Positions 1 to 14,312 are shown, counted from the stretch's first letter. The stretch is 64,000 bases of DNA from Hydractinia symbiolongicarpus (GCF_029227915.1 NC_079885.1:8928001-8992000); one strand, 5' to 3'. Numbers and translations are program-made. The notes: generated by a model not told the origin, from the letters alone.

Positions 1-3000
1 TTCGTCTAATTGTTGTTGAAGAGTGCTACTCGCGTTATATGTACGGAATACTTTAGCGGTTAATCCAGGCATCTGCTCACTGAGGAATTTATTAAGTGAA
101 GTAGTCTATAAGATAAACCGCACGGAATGATGACTATATGAGTTCTTTTAAATAGATAGTACAAAGAAAGGAAAAGTTCTCCTTACCGAAAGCCGATCAA
201 ACAAATCATCTCCAGCCTGCTTTCCTTGCATGAACAGTTGTAAATTTTTAAAAACCTAAACAAGAGTAACAAAACATCAGACCGAAAATCTTGGTCAAAC
301 TCCAAAGTTGTCTGACATATTCGATATATTTTACACACTCACCCGTTTTTCAACAGGAACATTATTTGTGTATCTAATAGAATCTTTACCCAAGAAGTCG
401 AATTCAACAACATATTCTTGGTCGTCTTTCTCCGGATGTAATTCTAATGGTATTAAAATGATTATCAACACTGTATTTATAGATCTTCAGAAATAAATCA
501 ATTAAAAATAGTCCTATTACAAAGGCTTTTTCTGAAAAATGATAGATATTCAAGACTTTTAAGTCAGCTAGTCAATTTTAAAGGTTTTTAATTATCTGGC
601 ACACACCATAGAATAATAACTCAATCAAGAAATTTACACCATGAAAACTTGTTCCACTTACTTATATGCTCAACACGTAGAGAACAACAACCAACAGTAT
701 CTGCCGATTCGCCTTCTTCTTTCTCGTGACCAGCTCTAAGAGCGAGCTTGTCAATGAAATACATAGCTACGCCACGTTGACGTAACCTCATCTCCTTTGA
801 CTTCCAGTCATCCTTATACTGTGTACGAATACTGTCAACATTATCCTTTAATTTTCGAGCTGTTTCATATTTTTGCCAATCCTTTTCACCTTTCATTCTT
901 GTAGCTGCATTTAACATAACATACTTATAATTACCAGCAATATTCTCGATCCAACAAGCCAACCAACTCACCTAAAAACATGATGTAGGGTTTAAATTAG
1001 TCGTCTTCACGTAACAAATTTATTAAATCTAAAAGTGAAATTCACAGAATAAATTCAAGAGTTTTATGAAGGAAGAAATACTAAAAACTACGAAAACGAT
1101 TTGCCTTCAAAAGCCCAACCTTGTTTTTCAATACAACAAACACGCTTTTATGAAGTCAAGTACAAGTCGTATCCAAATAAGAAAAAAAGGAAAAAAAACA
1201 TTTGTTGATATTGAGTCAGATTTATTGCATGTCAGGTAATCTAGTCAATATCTGAAAATAAATATCCACAAAAAAAAGATAAGTGTTACCTTACTCCAAA
1301 ATAAATCACGAAATATAAGGTTATTGTAGAAAGCAAATTATTAAAAAACAGACGTACTGTATTATCATGTTGCACAGCCTTCCACTTCTCTCCTGGAGGA
1401 GGTTTAGGTACTTCTGCTCCCCTAAAACCAACAAGTTTTAACTGTTAAAACTTTAATTCCAGAATCATACTTAACCAAAAAAAAGCTTCTTACTTTCCAA
1501 TGTTAATGATAACTTCTTTCGCAGATACTCTTTTCTTCAACTTTCCTTGTTTTGGATGATCTCCACGTCCTCTGAACAATCCAGGAGGTTCAATACGAAA
1601 ATTTCCAACTTTTTGTTTGTGTCCATCCATCATACAAAACCCATACTCTTCACTTAGTTGTAGGTTAGCCTCCTTGATGACATTTTTTTCCTCTTTTGTC
1701 ATGTTCTTACGCTCCTCTGACAACTGCAAGCAAAAAATTAATGTTAAAATACTTTTCTGTTTAAAGGGACTACAATAATCATTAAAAAAATGGTCAACGC
1801 CATCTGTACAAGTGCTGAATAGTATACAGCCTACCCCTTAAAACGTGCTTAGTTTGCAATTAGGCAGTACTTTTACTCTATCACACATTACAAATATCAA
1901 ACATAAGAAAAATTTAAAACCTTTTTAAAATGTTCAGCCATCTCCTTGAAATCACACAATTCTAACTTTTTAATAACTTTTCTCTCTTCTGAAGTCATTT
2001 CTTTCCTCCAATCTTCAAAAAAATTTGTATTGAATATTTCTTTCTTTGTGTAATCATGATCCAACATTTTTGCATAAAACGTTGCAACCTCTTCAGCTTC
2101 AGGGCTAAGCTCCATAACTTCACCTAAACAACAAACAAACATAGGTAATATTCTTTGGCATAAGAAAGGGTAATAAACAGGTAATGTTACATACCATTGT
2201 AACGAAATTTGACATTTTTTGGCAAAGGTTCATATAAAGGAGGAAAACACGGTCCCTAAAATTGAAAAAGAAGGTTAAAAATTGGTACTAAAATTAATGA
2301 AAAAAATATGTTTCCTTTAGTTTATAAAAATTTATATTTATACAAAATTTATAGGAGATTAAAGTATAAGTTGCACCTTGTGTTCCAATGTTTTCCACTT
2401 GATACCTTCTGGATGTGGTTCTTCTTCCCACCAACGCCACACTTCTTCCTCTTCTTTTTTCTGGACATATGCAAAGTTGTAGATAAAGTTGTAAATAAAT
2501 CTCAAGAAGATGATGGTGATAAGCAAACTTTGCAGCTTTGCAAAAAAATGTATGAAAACTACATGAAGTAGATGGGGCAGAAAAATTTTTATATCAAGAA
2601 TCGTATCAGTAGCATGAACATTAATGTAAGCATCACTAAAATAATAAGCGTTTGGAAACCATTACAAGTAAAAAAAAGTGTAGAATCTATTTTTTTTCTA
2701 TGCGGTATTGGAAAGGGTTGATCGCAACAATTACTGAAAACCAAAATATTAAACATGTGAATAACTGAAATTTCAAGGGTGAAGTTTCACTTACCACTTT
2801 CTTCTTTGTGGCTCCTTTTTCCTCTTTGATTGACTTCTTATCCTTTGATTTCTTTTTGTCCTTTTTCTTTTTTTTACTTTTATGCTGAAAAAATATAACA
2901 TCAAAGTATAAGAAATAACAATCATAAATGAATCACTGGATAGGAAGACAAGATATCACTACAAAAAAAAAATCATTGTCTTGTATAATAAAAATATTTA

Positions 3001-6000
3001 GTTAGCAGAATTTAGAAGGGTCCCAAATTTTAAAATCTTTGTTAAATTTATAATTTAGAGTTGCACAAATATTCTATCCGATTCAAAGTAACATTGCTGA
3101 AGGTCCTAACAGAATAAAAATAACCACCATAAAATTATAAGACATGGATTTTATCTAACTACATACAGTTTTAAAATCATCATCTTCTGCTTTTCTTTTT
3201 CGACTAGGTTTCTCCTCTTTGACCCTATAACAAATCATAAAAAAGCAAAATAAATTATAAGTGTTGTTGATTCTTTTTTACAAAATAAAATAAAGACAAA
3301 ATTAAATTTTTACGTTGAATCTGTAACCTCCTGTTTTGTTTTGCTAAAAAGAAAACACTTGGTAAGAATCAAATTATAAGGAAGACACACCTAGATTAAG
3401 AAACTGATTACATGATCCAAGCTAACAGAGACAAAATTTGAGGTTCTCATTCCTTAATAAATCTTCATAATTTTGAAAATGAGATTACAATAGAAGTTAG
3501 GCAAAATTTCATCATGGTGGTTGATTTGCACTTAACGGGGACAAAATTTATCCATGTAATCACTTCATCCAAGCTAGCCAAGAAAAAATATAGCATCCAT
3601 GCAGGCACACTTATCTAATCATTCTAAAGTTTAACCAAAGATGTCAGAGACCACAAGACACTCAATAACAACAGCATTTTTGAACAACTGTTTTAAATGG
3701 TCTGAAAAGTTGATTATTGCAGTTGTTAATCCTCTCCAGTGTTACAAATGTATTTGCGACTATATAATAAAGGCATAGATTGTAAGGTTGATGAGGTCAA
3801 GCAAAATGGAAAGAGTTAAAGCATGCTTGTTCATGATTTTCCAGTCTCAGTGTTAAAAACACAATTAGTCTAGATGTATCCATTAAAAACGTTTTTGTTT
3901 TTTATTTCATTTGAAAAGATCAGAAACTTTCTTGCTAGTGTTTCTTTAACAATGCCTAATAACTAAAATTAGTTTACGACTGCACTGCATTGTTTTTTTT
4001 CCTGGCAAGGCTTGCACTTTGAAGTCATCTTAGCAAAGTTGTTTGATTATTTCCCAACTAGTATCCTAGCTAATCATGTAATTAGCCCTTTAGAAAAAAA
4101 GATTACCTTAGTGGAACATCATCGTCACTAGCTTCCTCTTTCTTGACATCCACAAGTCCATTACTTAACAGGTTTTTCTTTCTCTGTAAAAAATATTAAT
4201 TTAAGCAGAATATTTTTTTTGTATCATGTAAACAGCTCAGCAGAGAGTAACAATTTAAGATATCAACAAATGCAATTTAATAATGACTGGGGCAGGGAAA
4301 GTGGGCTTGGGTGGGGTGAGGCTAAGCATTTTCTAAATAATTCTCATGTATATTCTATTATATTATATGTATTATTATGTATTATCTATTATATGTATGA
4401 AGCAGGAAGATCTTGACCGTTTAGAAAGGAATGATATGAGAATGGTTAGGTGGATGTGTAACGCCAGTCTGAGAGACAGAAAGAGTTCAGATGAGCTAAG
4501 AAGCAGGCTAAGTCTCCGTAGAATAAAAGATGTTATCCAGATAAGAAGATTGAATTAGCTGGGGCACTTGGAAAGAATGGAGGAGGATAATTGGGTAAGA
4601 AAGTGTAGAGACTTGATAGTTCCTTGGGCAAATCCCAGAGGCATACCGAGAAAGACTTGAAAGGAGGTTATAAGGAGAGACTTGATACAGATGAAGTTGA
4701 GTTTAGATCTAGAACAGTCTAGATCAGATTGGAAAAGGGTCATTAATATACCCCGTCCAACCCATGCTAGCATGGAAAACAGACGTTAAGCCGAGAATGA
4801 TGATGATGATGATATATTTATTCAGCCTGTCCTGAATATTTTAGCACATCTTTTCCAATTTCCTCATGCAATTCCAAATAAAAAAATTGTTTACTATATT
4901 CCAATGTACTTACAACAAAAGTAATTAACATGAGGGGAATAGACACAGGCAAGGAAATTAATGCAGTTTTAAATTGCTTTAAAAGAAAATGAAATTAACA
5001 GAAATTTGGACAGGTAAGTAAATTTATTGAAGGGAATACAACACAATAATAGTTTTGCTTCTAACACGTTAACACCAGAATCGTTTATTGACACATAATT
5101 TGTTTAGAAGAGTATGCATCAAATTCACATCATTTGTATTTGCTCATACTAGACAAGTTTTAGAAAATTATCCTTTTAAACCATTAACATGTTAATTTCT
5201 TGGAACAAGGTGCAGACATAGACGGTTTAAACTATTTTGTACTCAATGCAAAGGTCTAAAGAAGATTCAGCAATGCGTATGTAACGATTAACAATGCAAT
5301 GTATAGAACTTAAAATCACACACAATAGAAATTTGGACATATAATTTTACGTGTATGCATGGATGTGCACATGAAATAGTACCTCTCCTCACATTACTTA
5401 GCTAAAGTGCACATTAAAATTTATTTCTTTTGTACTATATTTTGTTTACCGTGTTGCAAGGATGCTCCATATTCATACTATTTTTTTTTTACATAAAATA
5501 ACTTACTGGACTTATTGGTTCTTCTTTTGTTTTATGAGAACTAGCTCCTTTTGAAGGTGACTTTAATGGTGATGTTGGTTCTTTTTTGGGTGACTTTAAT
5601 TTTGGTATTTTTGGCAGTTTATTTACTGGAGGAGGAGAGGTCATGCCACTTGACATCTAAATTATTAGTGTTATATTTCAGAGAAAGACAGAAGATTAGT
5701 CTAAAAAACATTTGAACATAATATCTTGAAGCCTACCTCTCCAAGAATATTGATTTCTTTCATCATTGGTTTGGACTTTTTTATGACTGGCTCTAAAATT
5801 TAAAATTAAATACATTTAACAGAATATGATGCCTAAGTAACAGAATGCATACAGGGTTTGAAATGTACAGTTGGTTCGCAAAAATTTCTACTCTGTAATA
5901 AAGTAAACCACCTTCTAGATGTGGCCTAGGAACGCTGTACACCACATACCATTAATTTCTTGTTCCATTATTAGCTACTTGTTTTTCGACAAGACTTTAA

Positions 6001-7515
6001 ATATTTCGTGAACATTTACCAATTTTGTTTGCAAAATTTTGTTTTATTATTTCTCGCTTTCAAATCAAATCTGATTGTGGAAGGTTTCTTTGTTCTTATT
6101 TGAGCATAAAAAGTTTCTTAAAATGCAACTTTTATTTAACATTTTTAGCAAATTCTTAACTATACTTCTTATGTATACACTTTCAAAAGGAGCCCAAATA
6201 ATGAATAATGGCTTTATCATGGAGAAAATTAAAATGTAAATTCCAGGATTTTTCAGGACGAAATTGTTTGATATTGCAGAACAATTCTGAGAGAAATTGC
6301 CTTAAATAACAACCTTAAAATTAACCTTAAAAATCACAAGCCCAATATATACAAGCATTTCTTTGAGAATTCTTTGAGATATATACACGAAATGCAATCT
6401 AGAAATATTTGTGTGATCAATAGATGTCAAATATGCTGCAGCATTTTACAAACCTTTTTAGTAAATCAATCGCTTTTTACCTTACATTCACCAAAATTCT
6501 GTGTTCACAAATATATAAAATGTAATTAAATTTCAGGATTTTCAAGCTTATTTGAAAACCTGTGTCACCACATATATTGCGAATGAGAAAATTCGCTGGG
6601 CTTTTTGTTATTGTTGTTTTTTACTTCCAACATTTTCAAAAAGTGGTACAAGGTTATGAGGATAAATTAAATTGAGATAGCTCTACTAAATTTGAACTAG
6701 GCAAACATTTCTTATTTTGACCAGTCATTGATCTTTAACCTGAAGAAAGCACATGGCCACATTTATTTCCAGGTATATGATAATAAAGATGAGCTTTTTT
6801 ACTGTGCCAAAAAAATTACACTCAAGTTGACGAAAGCAAGAATTTTTTTACACACAAATTTAAGCAGAAAGTACACATTATTAAGAAGTATGCTAGACCT
6901 TCAATTTTTTCTCAACTTATTATAAGTGGAAAGCCATTAAGGGGTTTCCCAGTAGACATATTGACACAATAAACAAAAGGTTATTATTCAACTTAATTGG
7001 TGAAAACATCATTTTTTAATCTTACTCTAAAGAACTCTGTGGTTGAGTTGAGGAATATAAGAGAAGGAAAAGATAGATTCTGAGCATGAAAACATTATGT
7101 GAATATACAGCACTAACTTATCAACTGTCAACAAAAAACACAAAAAGGCAACCATTACAAGTTTTTTATGTAATCACAGCTAAAGTCTCACCTACATAGT
7201 TATAAAAAGCAAGCAAGTTCTGTTTAAAATCTAGCTAGCTGGGATTTAACCTGTTAAAAATAAACTCACCAGACGACCCATTGATTTCTCCACTCTAAAA
7301 CAAAAAAAAGTTTTAAAAACTAAAATTGCTTGAAAAAAACAGAAGTCGACCAACAAATGCAGTTTTTCCTCGCGTTTTTTAAAACACGCTGGATGCGCGC
7401 CTACCTTCCTTTTACTTAGATAGGCCAAAAACACAAAAAGATACAATTTTTTACTAAGAAATTAAATTAATAACTATAAAAATAAATAACTCATCACCTC
7501 CACATGGCCATTCAT
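1..7515 (-). CDS. TOP1: DNA topoisomerase I (type IB), 3' end off the window
   Basis: Nuclear enzyme that relaxes supercoiled DNA by transient single-strand cleavage. Seventeen exons were joined by GT-AG sites with consistent phase: 7515-7498, 7294-7270, 5792-5737, 5656-5507, 4183-4107, 3343-3314, 3224-3167, 2884-2795, 2460-2377, 2255-2195, 2123-1921, 1723-1494, 1421-1358, 971-662, 443-343, 255-187 and 105-1 (continues left). The N-terminal third is lysine/glutamate-rich and low in complexity, as in the family. The core begins at the exon with WRWWEEE and includes [43 protein letters not shown] and [11 protein letters not shown]. The last two hold the conserved core Arg and Lys region. The C-terminal linker and the catalytic Tyr domain lie beyond base 1. 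The start is the ATG at 7515, giving MNGHVE before a 25-bp exon. The tiny first exons are less certain than the core. The donor after exon 2123-1921 (GTTTTA) is weak. Confidence 0.93.
4394..4816 (+). mobile_element. LINE 3'-end fragment in a TOP1 intron
   Basis: The frame from 4394, broken by a stop at 4556-4558, reads like the tail of an APE-type LINE ORF2. It has a segment like [21 protein letters not shown], then a GHLERM-like segment, then a PRGIPRKT-like segment and a downstream Trp. The element ends in a (TGA/ATG)n run at 4797-4813, a tail type seen in RTE-like LINEs. It lies antisense to TOP1 in the intron between the exons at 5507 and 4183. It is 5' truncated and dead. Clade assignment is tentative. 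Confidence 0.7.
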
Positions 7516-8951
7516 GACTTAAAAAGTCAAGCTCTAACTTCTCCACGGTGATCAACTAACGAATCTATTTTTTTTCTTAAAAATTTTCTAAGTGTAAAAG
7601 TTCGTTCAGAGACTATGTGTCGACCTTCAAAAGGAATGAAAGAAACAACATTCCGCTGAGACTATGTCCAGTATTCAATAAATGCGCATGCGTAAAGTTC
7701 CTTTTTCTTTGTTCTTGACATGCGGGCCTCGGGTTCTCGACAAAAGAATGTATATGTTTTACTTTCTTCTCCCCGTTTTTGCAACACATCGTAACCCCAG
7801 GGGTCTTTTCTAAGCGGCCGGGACAATAACAACTGCGATCGATTCAAGGCAACATAATATATTGAGACATTTTTGGCTGAAAATACCTTTAAAAATATTG
7901 GATAGCCTTTCCATTGTTGTGGATAGGCTTCTTGCATTTGGAGAAGCGTTTTTACTTCACACTCATCGACCGTGAGGAAAAAGGGGTCTCGCAATTTATG
8001 TCCACGCAGATAAATTTTAAGGTGGTGTACCAACAAATAACCTATATCGCAGAGGATTGTCTTTTCTAAAGTTAATTGATGAGGATATCATAGTACGCGA
8101 CAGTACGAGAAAATTAAGTCCAAAATTTAGGTGATTGGTTGCCATAGTTACTCGTTCCTAGGTAAAATAGGAGCATAATATGACATGTGGCTGCTCGACG
8201 CTAAACTAAATAACTGAGTAGCATGCCCTATGGCGAAGCTGGAGAAGATAACAGAAAGACAAAACTTCGATTTGAAAATCGGTTTCAGTTAAGCACTAGG
8301 TAATACTAATGCCTGCATCCACAGAAGAAATTGTAAAGCATGTGTGCTTCGATCTTGAGTATTCTTGCTTCGCGTGAATTCCGAAGTTAAACGGCAAAAA
8401 ACTTGTTTGAAGATTATTTGTCGGACATTCTTGACTTGTGGCTCGATAAAAGGTGTACTACAGCACTATTTCGACCTAAACAGCACCAAATATCTAAGAC
8501 CTTCTTCTAAGTCTAATTGGACGAGTTCACTTCGAAGGGTGCATCGTTAAGACAGCTTTCTGACTGCGTGTGGAACAAGCCATTTAATATTCATATATGT
8601 CATATATTGTCTTAAGTATCATCCAGCCATTGCAAAGCATTAAACATCGACGTAGGGGCAAAAAAGCTGTCTAAAAATGCGAAAATGGTTGCTATAGCGT
8701 TGCTATGCACTTATATTTGCGGTTGGTTGGAAAAAGTGCCAGATTGCGCAATAAAAACCGAAATTTGTCATAAGCACTTTGCCACGGTATTCTAAGATGA
8801 ATTTGCTGTCAGAAAACAGGTAAAAGACATTTCTTGAAGTTAAGACATTATTTGGTGGTAAACCACCTTAAAGGGAGGGGTAAGATATGTGAAAATAAAG
8901 AATCTGAAAGTGAAGAAAATAACAAGAAGTGGATAAAAATTACTTTAATTG
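7516..8951. other. Upstream region of TOP1
   Basis: No gene was recognised. The stretch should hold the TOP1 promoter and any untranslated first exon. An open frame on the minus strand at 7662-8036 (124 codons) has no family I recognise and no supporting splice structure, so it is not called. The interval 7650-8000 is less AT-rich than its surroundings, which fits a promoter-proximal region. Confidence 0.4.
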
Positions 8952-9119
8952 TCTCTATAATAATAGCCGTCGTCTGTCTGTCTCTGCGCGGACCCCCCGC
9001 TGAGATAGAAAATGATGTTACGGAACACGAATGTCAAATGCGATATATTTTTTTCCTGTTGCGATGGGTAAATATAAAGGACTGGCGAATCCGTGGATTT
9101 TTCCACGGGCAACGACTAG
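8952..9119 (+). mobile_element. Short non-autonomous Helitron, 168 bp
   Basis: It begins TCTCTATAATAATAGCC and ends with the hairpin CCGTGGA-TTTT-TCCACGG about 10 bases before a terminal CTAG, followed by T. These are the Helitron hallmarks: 5' TC, 3' hairpin, CTRR end and no terminal inverted repeat. Near-identical ends occur at 62046-62223 and shorter ones at 57662-57785. Confidence 0.82.
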
Positions 9120-9799
9120 TGTAAATATAATAGCAGTAGAATTTACGACGTCCACCCAGATTTTGCCACTTTTTATACAACCTCAACGACGAGTAATAAG
9201 CGAAGCGCCGATGAGACAAAAAGTCCTAAGAAGAACGAGGTTGTTTTTCATAGCTCTTCTAGTTATTGCTGCGAGAAAAGGCAGAATACATAATCTAGCC
9301 TGATATTTCTTTCACTAATTGTGTGCCTTAAACTAGCGTTTTACTTTTTAATAACACGTTTAAATGAAGCTGCTAACCTTTTTTGTGGCATATTGACAGG
9401 GATTAAATGTGTGCTAGTGTGGTTTTGATATGAGCAATACATCGTCTGCAGTAAAGAGTATCTATTCACAAAGACGTGAGCTGTAGATACTACTTGGTCA
9501 CTACAGTACAAATAAAAAAGATGACAACTCTCAACTTGAAGAAAATACTATCAAGGCGTAGGGCTATGCACAGCATTGTTTATGTATCGGCCAGGAGGCG
9601 ATCGCATACACAGCAGAAATGGTTATGGAGTTTGCTTTGTAACCACATCCGTGGTTTGGTCCACAGCGCGGGCATGTTTATCAAGTGTCTTTACCACAGC
9701 TACGGGTCAACCCATGCAATATGTGAGAAAAATTGGGTAGGCGATGCCGATGTTTACCTAATGTATAAATTCAGAACACCCACATTGAGGTGTTCCCAA
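9120..9799. other. Spacer before LINE remnant, no gene recognised
   Basis: An open frame at 9476-9805 (109 codons) shows no family I know. It could be the decayed 5' end of the LINE that follows, but nothing in it proves this. Confidence 0.3.
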
Positions 9800-12556
9800 T
9801 ACTGAAGTGGCTAATCCTGACATACCAGAGCTCCGTGATTTGTTTATCAATGAGTTAGTAGAACACATCAATATAAAAAATGACGCTGAAGATATTGTTG
9901 ATAATTATGTTCCACCAAATCGCCATCCAAGTGTGGAATAAAATTACCAAAAACATCGGAGGAATGGAAAACTTGCAATGAATATTTTAAAAACAATTTT
10001 AACACCAACGGAGAAGTTCAAGATGTTGTTGAGAGATTGAATTTTTACAAAATACTCTTTACGATTACTTTAAAAATCAATACGGAACTGTTAAAGACAG
10101 AGAGGATGATATCCGGGAATATCAAGAGAGATACACAAACTCTTCTAAACACAAACTTGAGAAGAGCTTAGCCGGTCTCAAACAACAACATGGTGACCAT
10201 AAAGCAGAAATTCGCTACCTTTCCAAATTGATACGCCTGAAATATGCTAAGAAAGAAATAAATATCGAGAACATTAATGATGATGGAAAATTGTCGAAAA
10301 TCTTTTGGGGATACTGTAAAAATAAATTCGAAAAAGATGACACTGTTAAACCAACGTTCGATAAGGTAACTTGTCAATCTTACTTCAAAAGAACTTTATC
10401 ACGAGACAGAGCGAAACGTTATTTCGAGTTTCCGACCTGGATGAAACGACCAGATGCACCTTCGAATCCAATTTTTCAACCTGGTTCCACCAACCTATAG
10501 AGAGATAACCGGAATCATTAATAAACTGAAATCAAGCGGATTTACATGACCAATGAGCATTGTTATATTGAAACGTTGTCCAATTCTGAGAACTGTCATT
10601 CATAGGAATATTTCGAAATGTTGGAGAGACAAAGTATTTCCAAGTTGTTGGAAACATGCTTTTACGATCCTTATCTACAAGAAAGGGAGTAATGCAGATC
10701 CTGTAAATTTCCGTCCAATCACACTTCAACCAGTCTTTGCAAAGATTTATTTGTCATTAATACGAAACAGAATATACAGTTTCCTATAAAACAACAATTA
10801 TATCGCGTCCAATATATAAAAGGGTTTCTGGAAAGCTATATCAGGTACCATCAAGCATACTGAACTTTTGAGCTATATGATCAAACATGCTAGAACCAAG
10901 CAATGTCAATTAATGGCCACGCTTTTGGATCCTAAGAATGGTTTTGGTGAAGTCAATCATGCTTTGCTGCTGAAATTTATCATCACATCCCTGTAGAGAT
11001 TGAACAGTTGATCAGTGATTATGATAAACACTATAGTATCACAGTTGGAACGGAATCGTTTTCCACTGATCCTCTTCTCGTTGGAAAAGGTGTCCTTCAA
11101 GGAGATTGCTTAAACCCATTGTTATTTAATATGATTATTAACACCTTGATTCAGACCAGCGATAATGAAAAGATTAGATGCATGGGTTACAACTTCTGCA
11201 ATTCGTTATCCCCAAGAAGCTGGTTCCAGTTTGCAGATGATTCTGCTTTCGTTACATCGACCGAGCAAGATTCACAACTGTTACTAAATGTGTTTACGAA
11301 ACGGTGCAAGTAGGCGAGCCTAATTGTAAGAGTAGATGAATGTATAACTTTGGGTATTAAGAAGAATAGGTTATTATCAACCCAATTTAAGCAATATCTT
11401 CCCATATCTAACCAGATGGAACCAACAGTCAATATTGGTGGAAAATTTACATATCTAGGAAAAAACTTTTCTTTTGACATGAGTACGAATTCGTTGAAAG
11501 AAGAGCTTGTTTCAGAAATGAATAGATATTTTAATATTCTCAACCGTTTATCGTTGCATCCAAAGAATAAGTTGCTGATCATCTCGAGGTATATCTACAG
11601 CAAATTGCGTTGGCGTTTCTCAATTTACAACCTTTCAACAACCTGGGTTGTACAGAATCTTGATTCTATTGTTAAAGAATACACGAAACGTTGGCTCAGA
11701 TTACCTCAAAGCGCAAATGCTAGGCATTTACACCTACCAGTTAAACAACTGGGTATGAAATTTATGTTACCATCTGATTGTTACAATTCCAGCCAGTTAA
11801 AAACTCAAAACATTTTGAAAGAAACAGTTAATCCTGAAATTTGTAACCTGTATCGATTAACCGCTAAGAAATACGTTGAAGCTAATACTCTGCTACTCTA
11901 ATCTTGATCAGCTCAAGAACCCAAAGGATAGACTTATTAACGAAACAGTTACGAAAGTTTTGTCTGATGTGAATGTGTTGAAAGAGCAAAATTCATTAAT
12001 GAATCATATTGCATACAGGAATGTTCAGTTAGTGCTATCAGCTAATGGCAGCGTGTTTGTGAAAAGTTACCACAAAATGTATTTGTTTTGTTAGAAAAGC
12101 AGTCATTCTACAATTGGCTAATAATAACAACCTTTTTCGTTGGAAAAAGGCTCCATCAAATATATGTGGGTTGTGTAAAAGTAACAAACAAACACAATTA
12201 CACATGTTCAACAATTGTTCGTTTGCGGTAGATATACATGCCGTCACGATTCTATTCTATTCATGATTTCTCACTACCTAAAATCGTTAGAAAATTTGGT
12301 TTTTGAGTTATTTTCTGATCTTAATGGTTTCAGAAGTCCAGCTGAATTCTTTGATGGCCCACGTCCTGACATCTTATTAAAGATTGGCAACGAACTGAAT
12401 GTCATTGAACTGTCTTCTTATTATGAAAGTAACTTTACAAAAGCTTATGAATACAAAGTTAGACGCTATCAAAATTTGAAAAACAGTCTTTTAAACAAAA
12501 AATACCAGGTGAACAAATTATTTCCAATAATTGTGAGAGAAACGTACCTATGGTAA
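9800..12556 (+). mobile_element. Decayed R2-like LINE with restriction-like endonuclease
   Basis: A single ORF is broken by several frameshifts and stops. From 5' to 3': an N-terminal helical region (about 9815-10500); RT fingers with the FRPITLQPVFAKIY motif at about 10553-10789; the palm with GVLQGDCLNPLLFN and the catalytic FADDSA at 11008-11313; the thumb at 11350-11901; a CCHC knuckle C-x2-C-x8-H-x4-C at about 12160-12220; and an RPDILLK...VIEL motif of the PD-(D/E)XK restriction-like endonuclease at about 12360-12410. RT followed by CCHC and a C-terminal RLE is the architecture of the R2/NeSL group, which lacks the APE endonuclease of most LINEs. No poly(A) or 3' end was resolved. It sits downstream of no rDNA visible here. 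Confidence 0.82.
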
Positions 12557-14239
12557 ATATTTTAATTGTTCATGATGTATAAGTCATTAATTCTTCTTAA
12601 ATACATATTGAAGTGTTTAAGCGTCAAAATTGCCGAGCTGTAGACCAAGGTACCGATGAAGAAAACCCGACTTGCAGAACCTAATGTATCTTATTGATGA
12701 ATGTCAACCCGCTAAGACTTAGGCAGTGTATCGAAGTTTCTTTCATCAGATATCATGCGTTTTATAAACACTCTAGCGAAACCGAGGGTTATTAGGTATA
12801 CTGATCAAAGTTCTTTTTTTTGCTAACTAAAGTTAGTTTAAGTTATTTTCTCGACTCACTTTTTAAACAGTAGATTTTTCTATCGAAGCTGTCCTTTGGA
12901 ATTGATTTTATAACCTTGGATGTTTTTTTGCTAACTTATTTTGGCTGATATTTCTTGATTTTGGGCTTTTTAACTTCTTCAATACTTGTTAATACATGAC
13001 CATCGATACTATCTACAATATCTGCAGCTAACTCGATTACCTTAAAAATACTGCAATAATGATTGGCGTTGGTCTCCAAGCTAAATCATGTTATACGTTT
13101 CTATACCCTCCTCTCTACTAGTTACTTTTACCTAAAAACCAGACCCAGAACCTGTGTATTTCGCAGACCATGTATAATCTTAAACATATTTGATATTTGT
13201 GGGATTCAGGAGGATAGAAAATTCTTATCCTCGTGTAACAGATATGCGACTCTCTCGACAAACTTCAGTAGCAGACGCGAGATTTTGTTTCTAGAGCATT
13301 TACTTTTTTTAATGACTTTAAAAATGCACAGGGGTCAGGAGATCCTGTACACGAGGATCGCGATACTTATTTTACTTCGGGTGTTTGTCACGATATTGCT
13401 GATAAGTATGATAATTATATAAGACGTTATATATACGTTATTTCTTAGAAGTTAGGAAAATTAGAACTTAAATCCAACCTGTATGGACGGTTCCGGTTTT
13501 ATTTTACCTTCAAAAGCTATAAAGCACGGTAAGTTTTTCAAATAAAGAAACGGGCAACTATCACCTACGCTTGAGAGCATATTTCAAATCAATTTTGGGT
13601 GGTGAAAACAAGCAAAAATTTTAAATTTAAACTATTCAAGAGTCATATCATATTTTAAATATAAGTTTTATAAGTACACAAAATAAACACGAGAGCGTGG
13701 CGGCTAGTGAACTGTGGACGATCAACGTAAACTCCAAAACCTGCAGTCAGGACGGATATCCTACGATCATGTAATTCTATATATCCATATCTCATGTAAC
13801 AAAAAAGGCTTGTAAAAACCCAGCACAGGGAAAAATTTCACCTCTATTAGGTTAATTTTAGGTGATAAGAAGACTTTTAAAAGTTATAATTAATCATTTC
13901 TTATAAATTGGATTCTTTTAAACACTTTCTCACTTATACTTTATATTCAATTTTTCATAATTAAATCCGTAACTTTTCTAATAAAGCCACAGGACTCGAT
14001 TTGGGCACATGAGCACTTATATAAATTTGGTCCCTGTCAGCGACATTTATTTTTGTTTCCATAGCATATTTAGGACTGCAAGTTTGACCGAAAAATCTGA
14101 AGTTCATGCACCAGTTTCCAAGTTACCTGTCGATACTATAACAATTTTTCATAGTAATCTGAAATAAATCCCTTTTGAACCCAGGTATGTAAAATCTTAT
14201 TGAAGAAGAACTACTTTGTTCATCACTAACATACTGCCA
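12557..14239. other. Intergenic, no gene recognised
   Basis: AT-rich sequence. The open frame at 13063-13422 lacks any recognisable domain and reads like chance sequence. Confidence 0.35.
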
Positions 14240-14312
14240 AGCAGTGAGCGGGATTCGATCCGCAGTCCCCAGAACTGGGAGCCGCATACAAACCCACTAA
14301 ACTACGTGCGGC
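14240..14312 (-). repeat. tRNA-like sequence (tRNA pseudogene or SINE head)
   Basis: On the minus strand this reads GCCGCACG, then TAGTTTAGTGG, which fits the pol III A-box consensus TRGYNNARNNG. About 35 bases later comes GGATCGAATCC, one change from the B-box GGTTCGANTCC. The T-arm lacks one base compared with a true tRNA and no clean anticodon arm forms, so this is a tRNA-derived repeat or dead tRNA and not a functional gene. Confidence 0.5.

Noticed and set aside
7662-8036. 124-codon open frame upstream of TOP1
   Set aside because: It has a varied composition and looks protein-like, but matches no family I know and has no splice or neighbour support.
14240-14312. Functional tRNA gene
   Set aside because: The A-box is perfect, but the T-arm is one base short and no anticodon arm with a clear anticodon forms.
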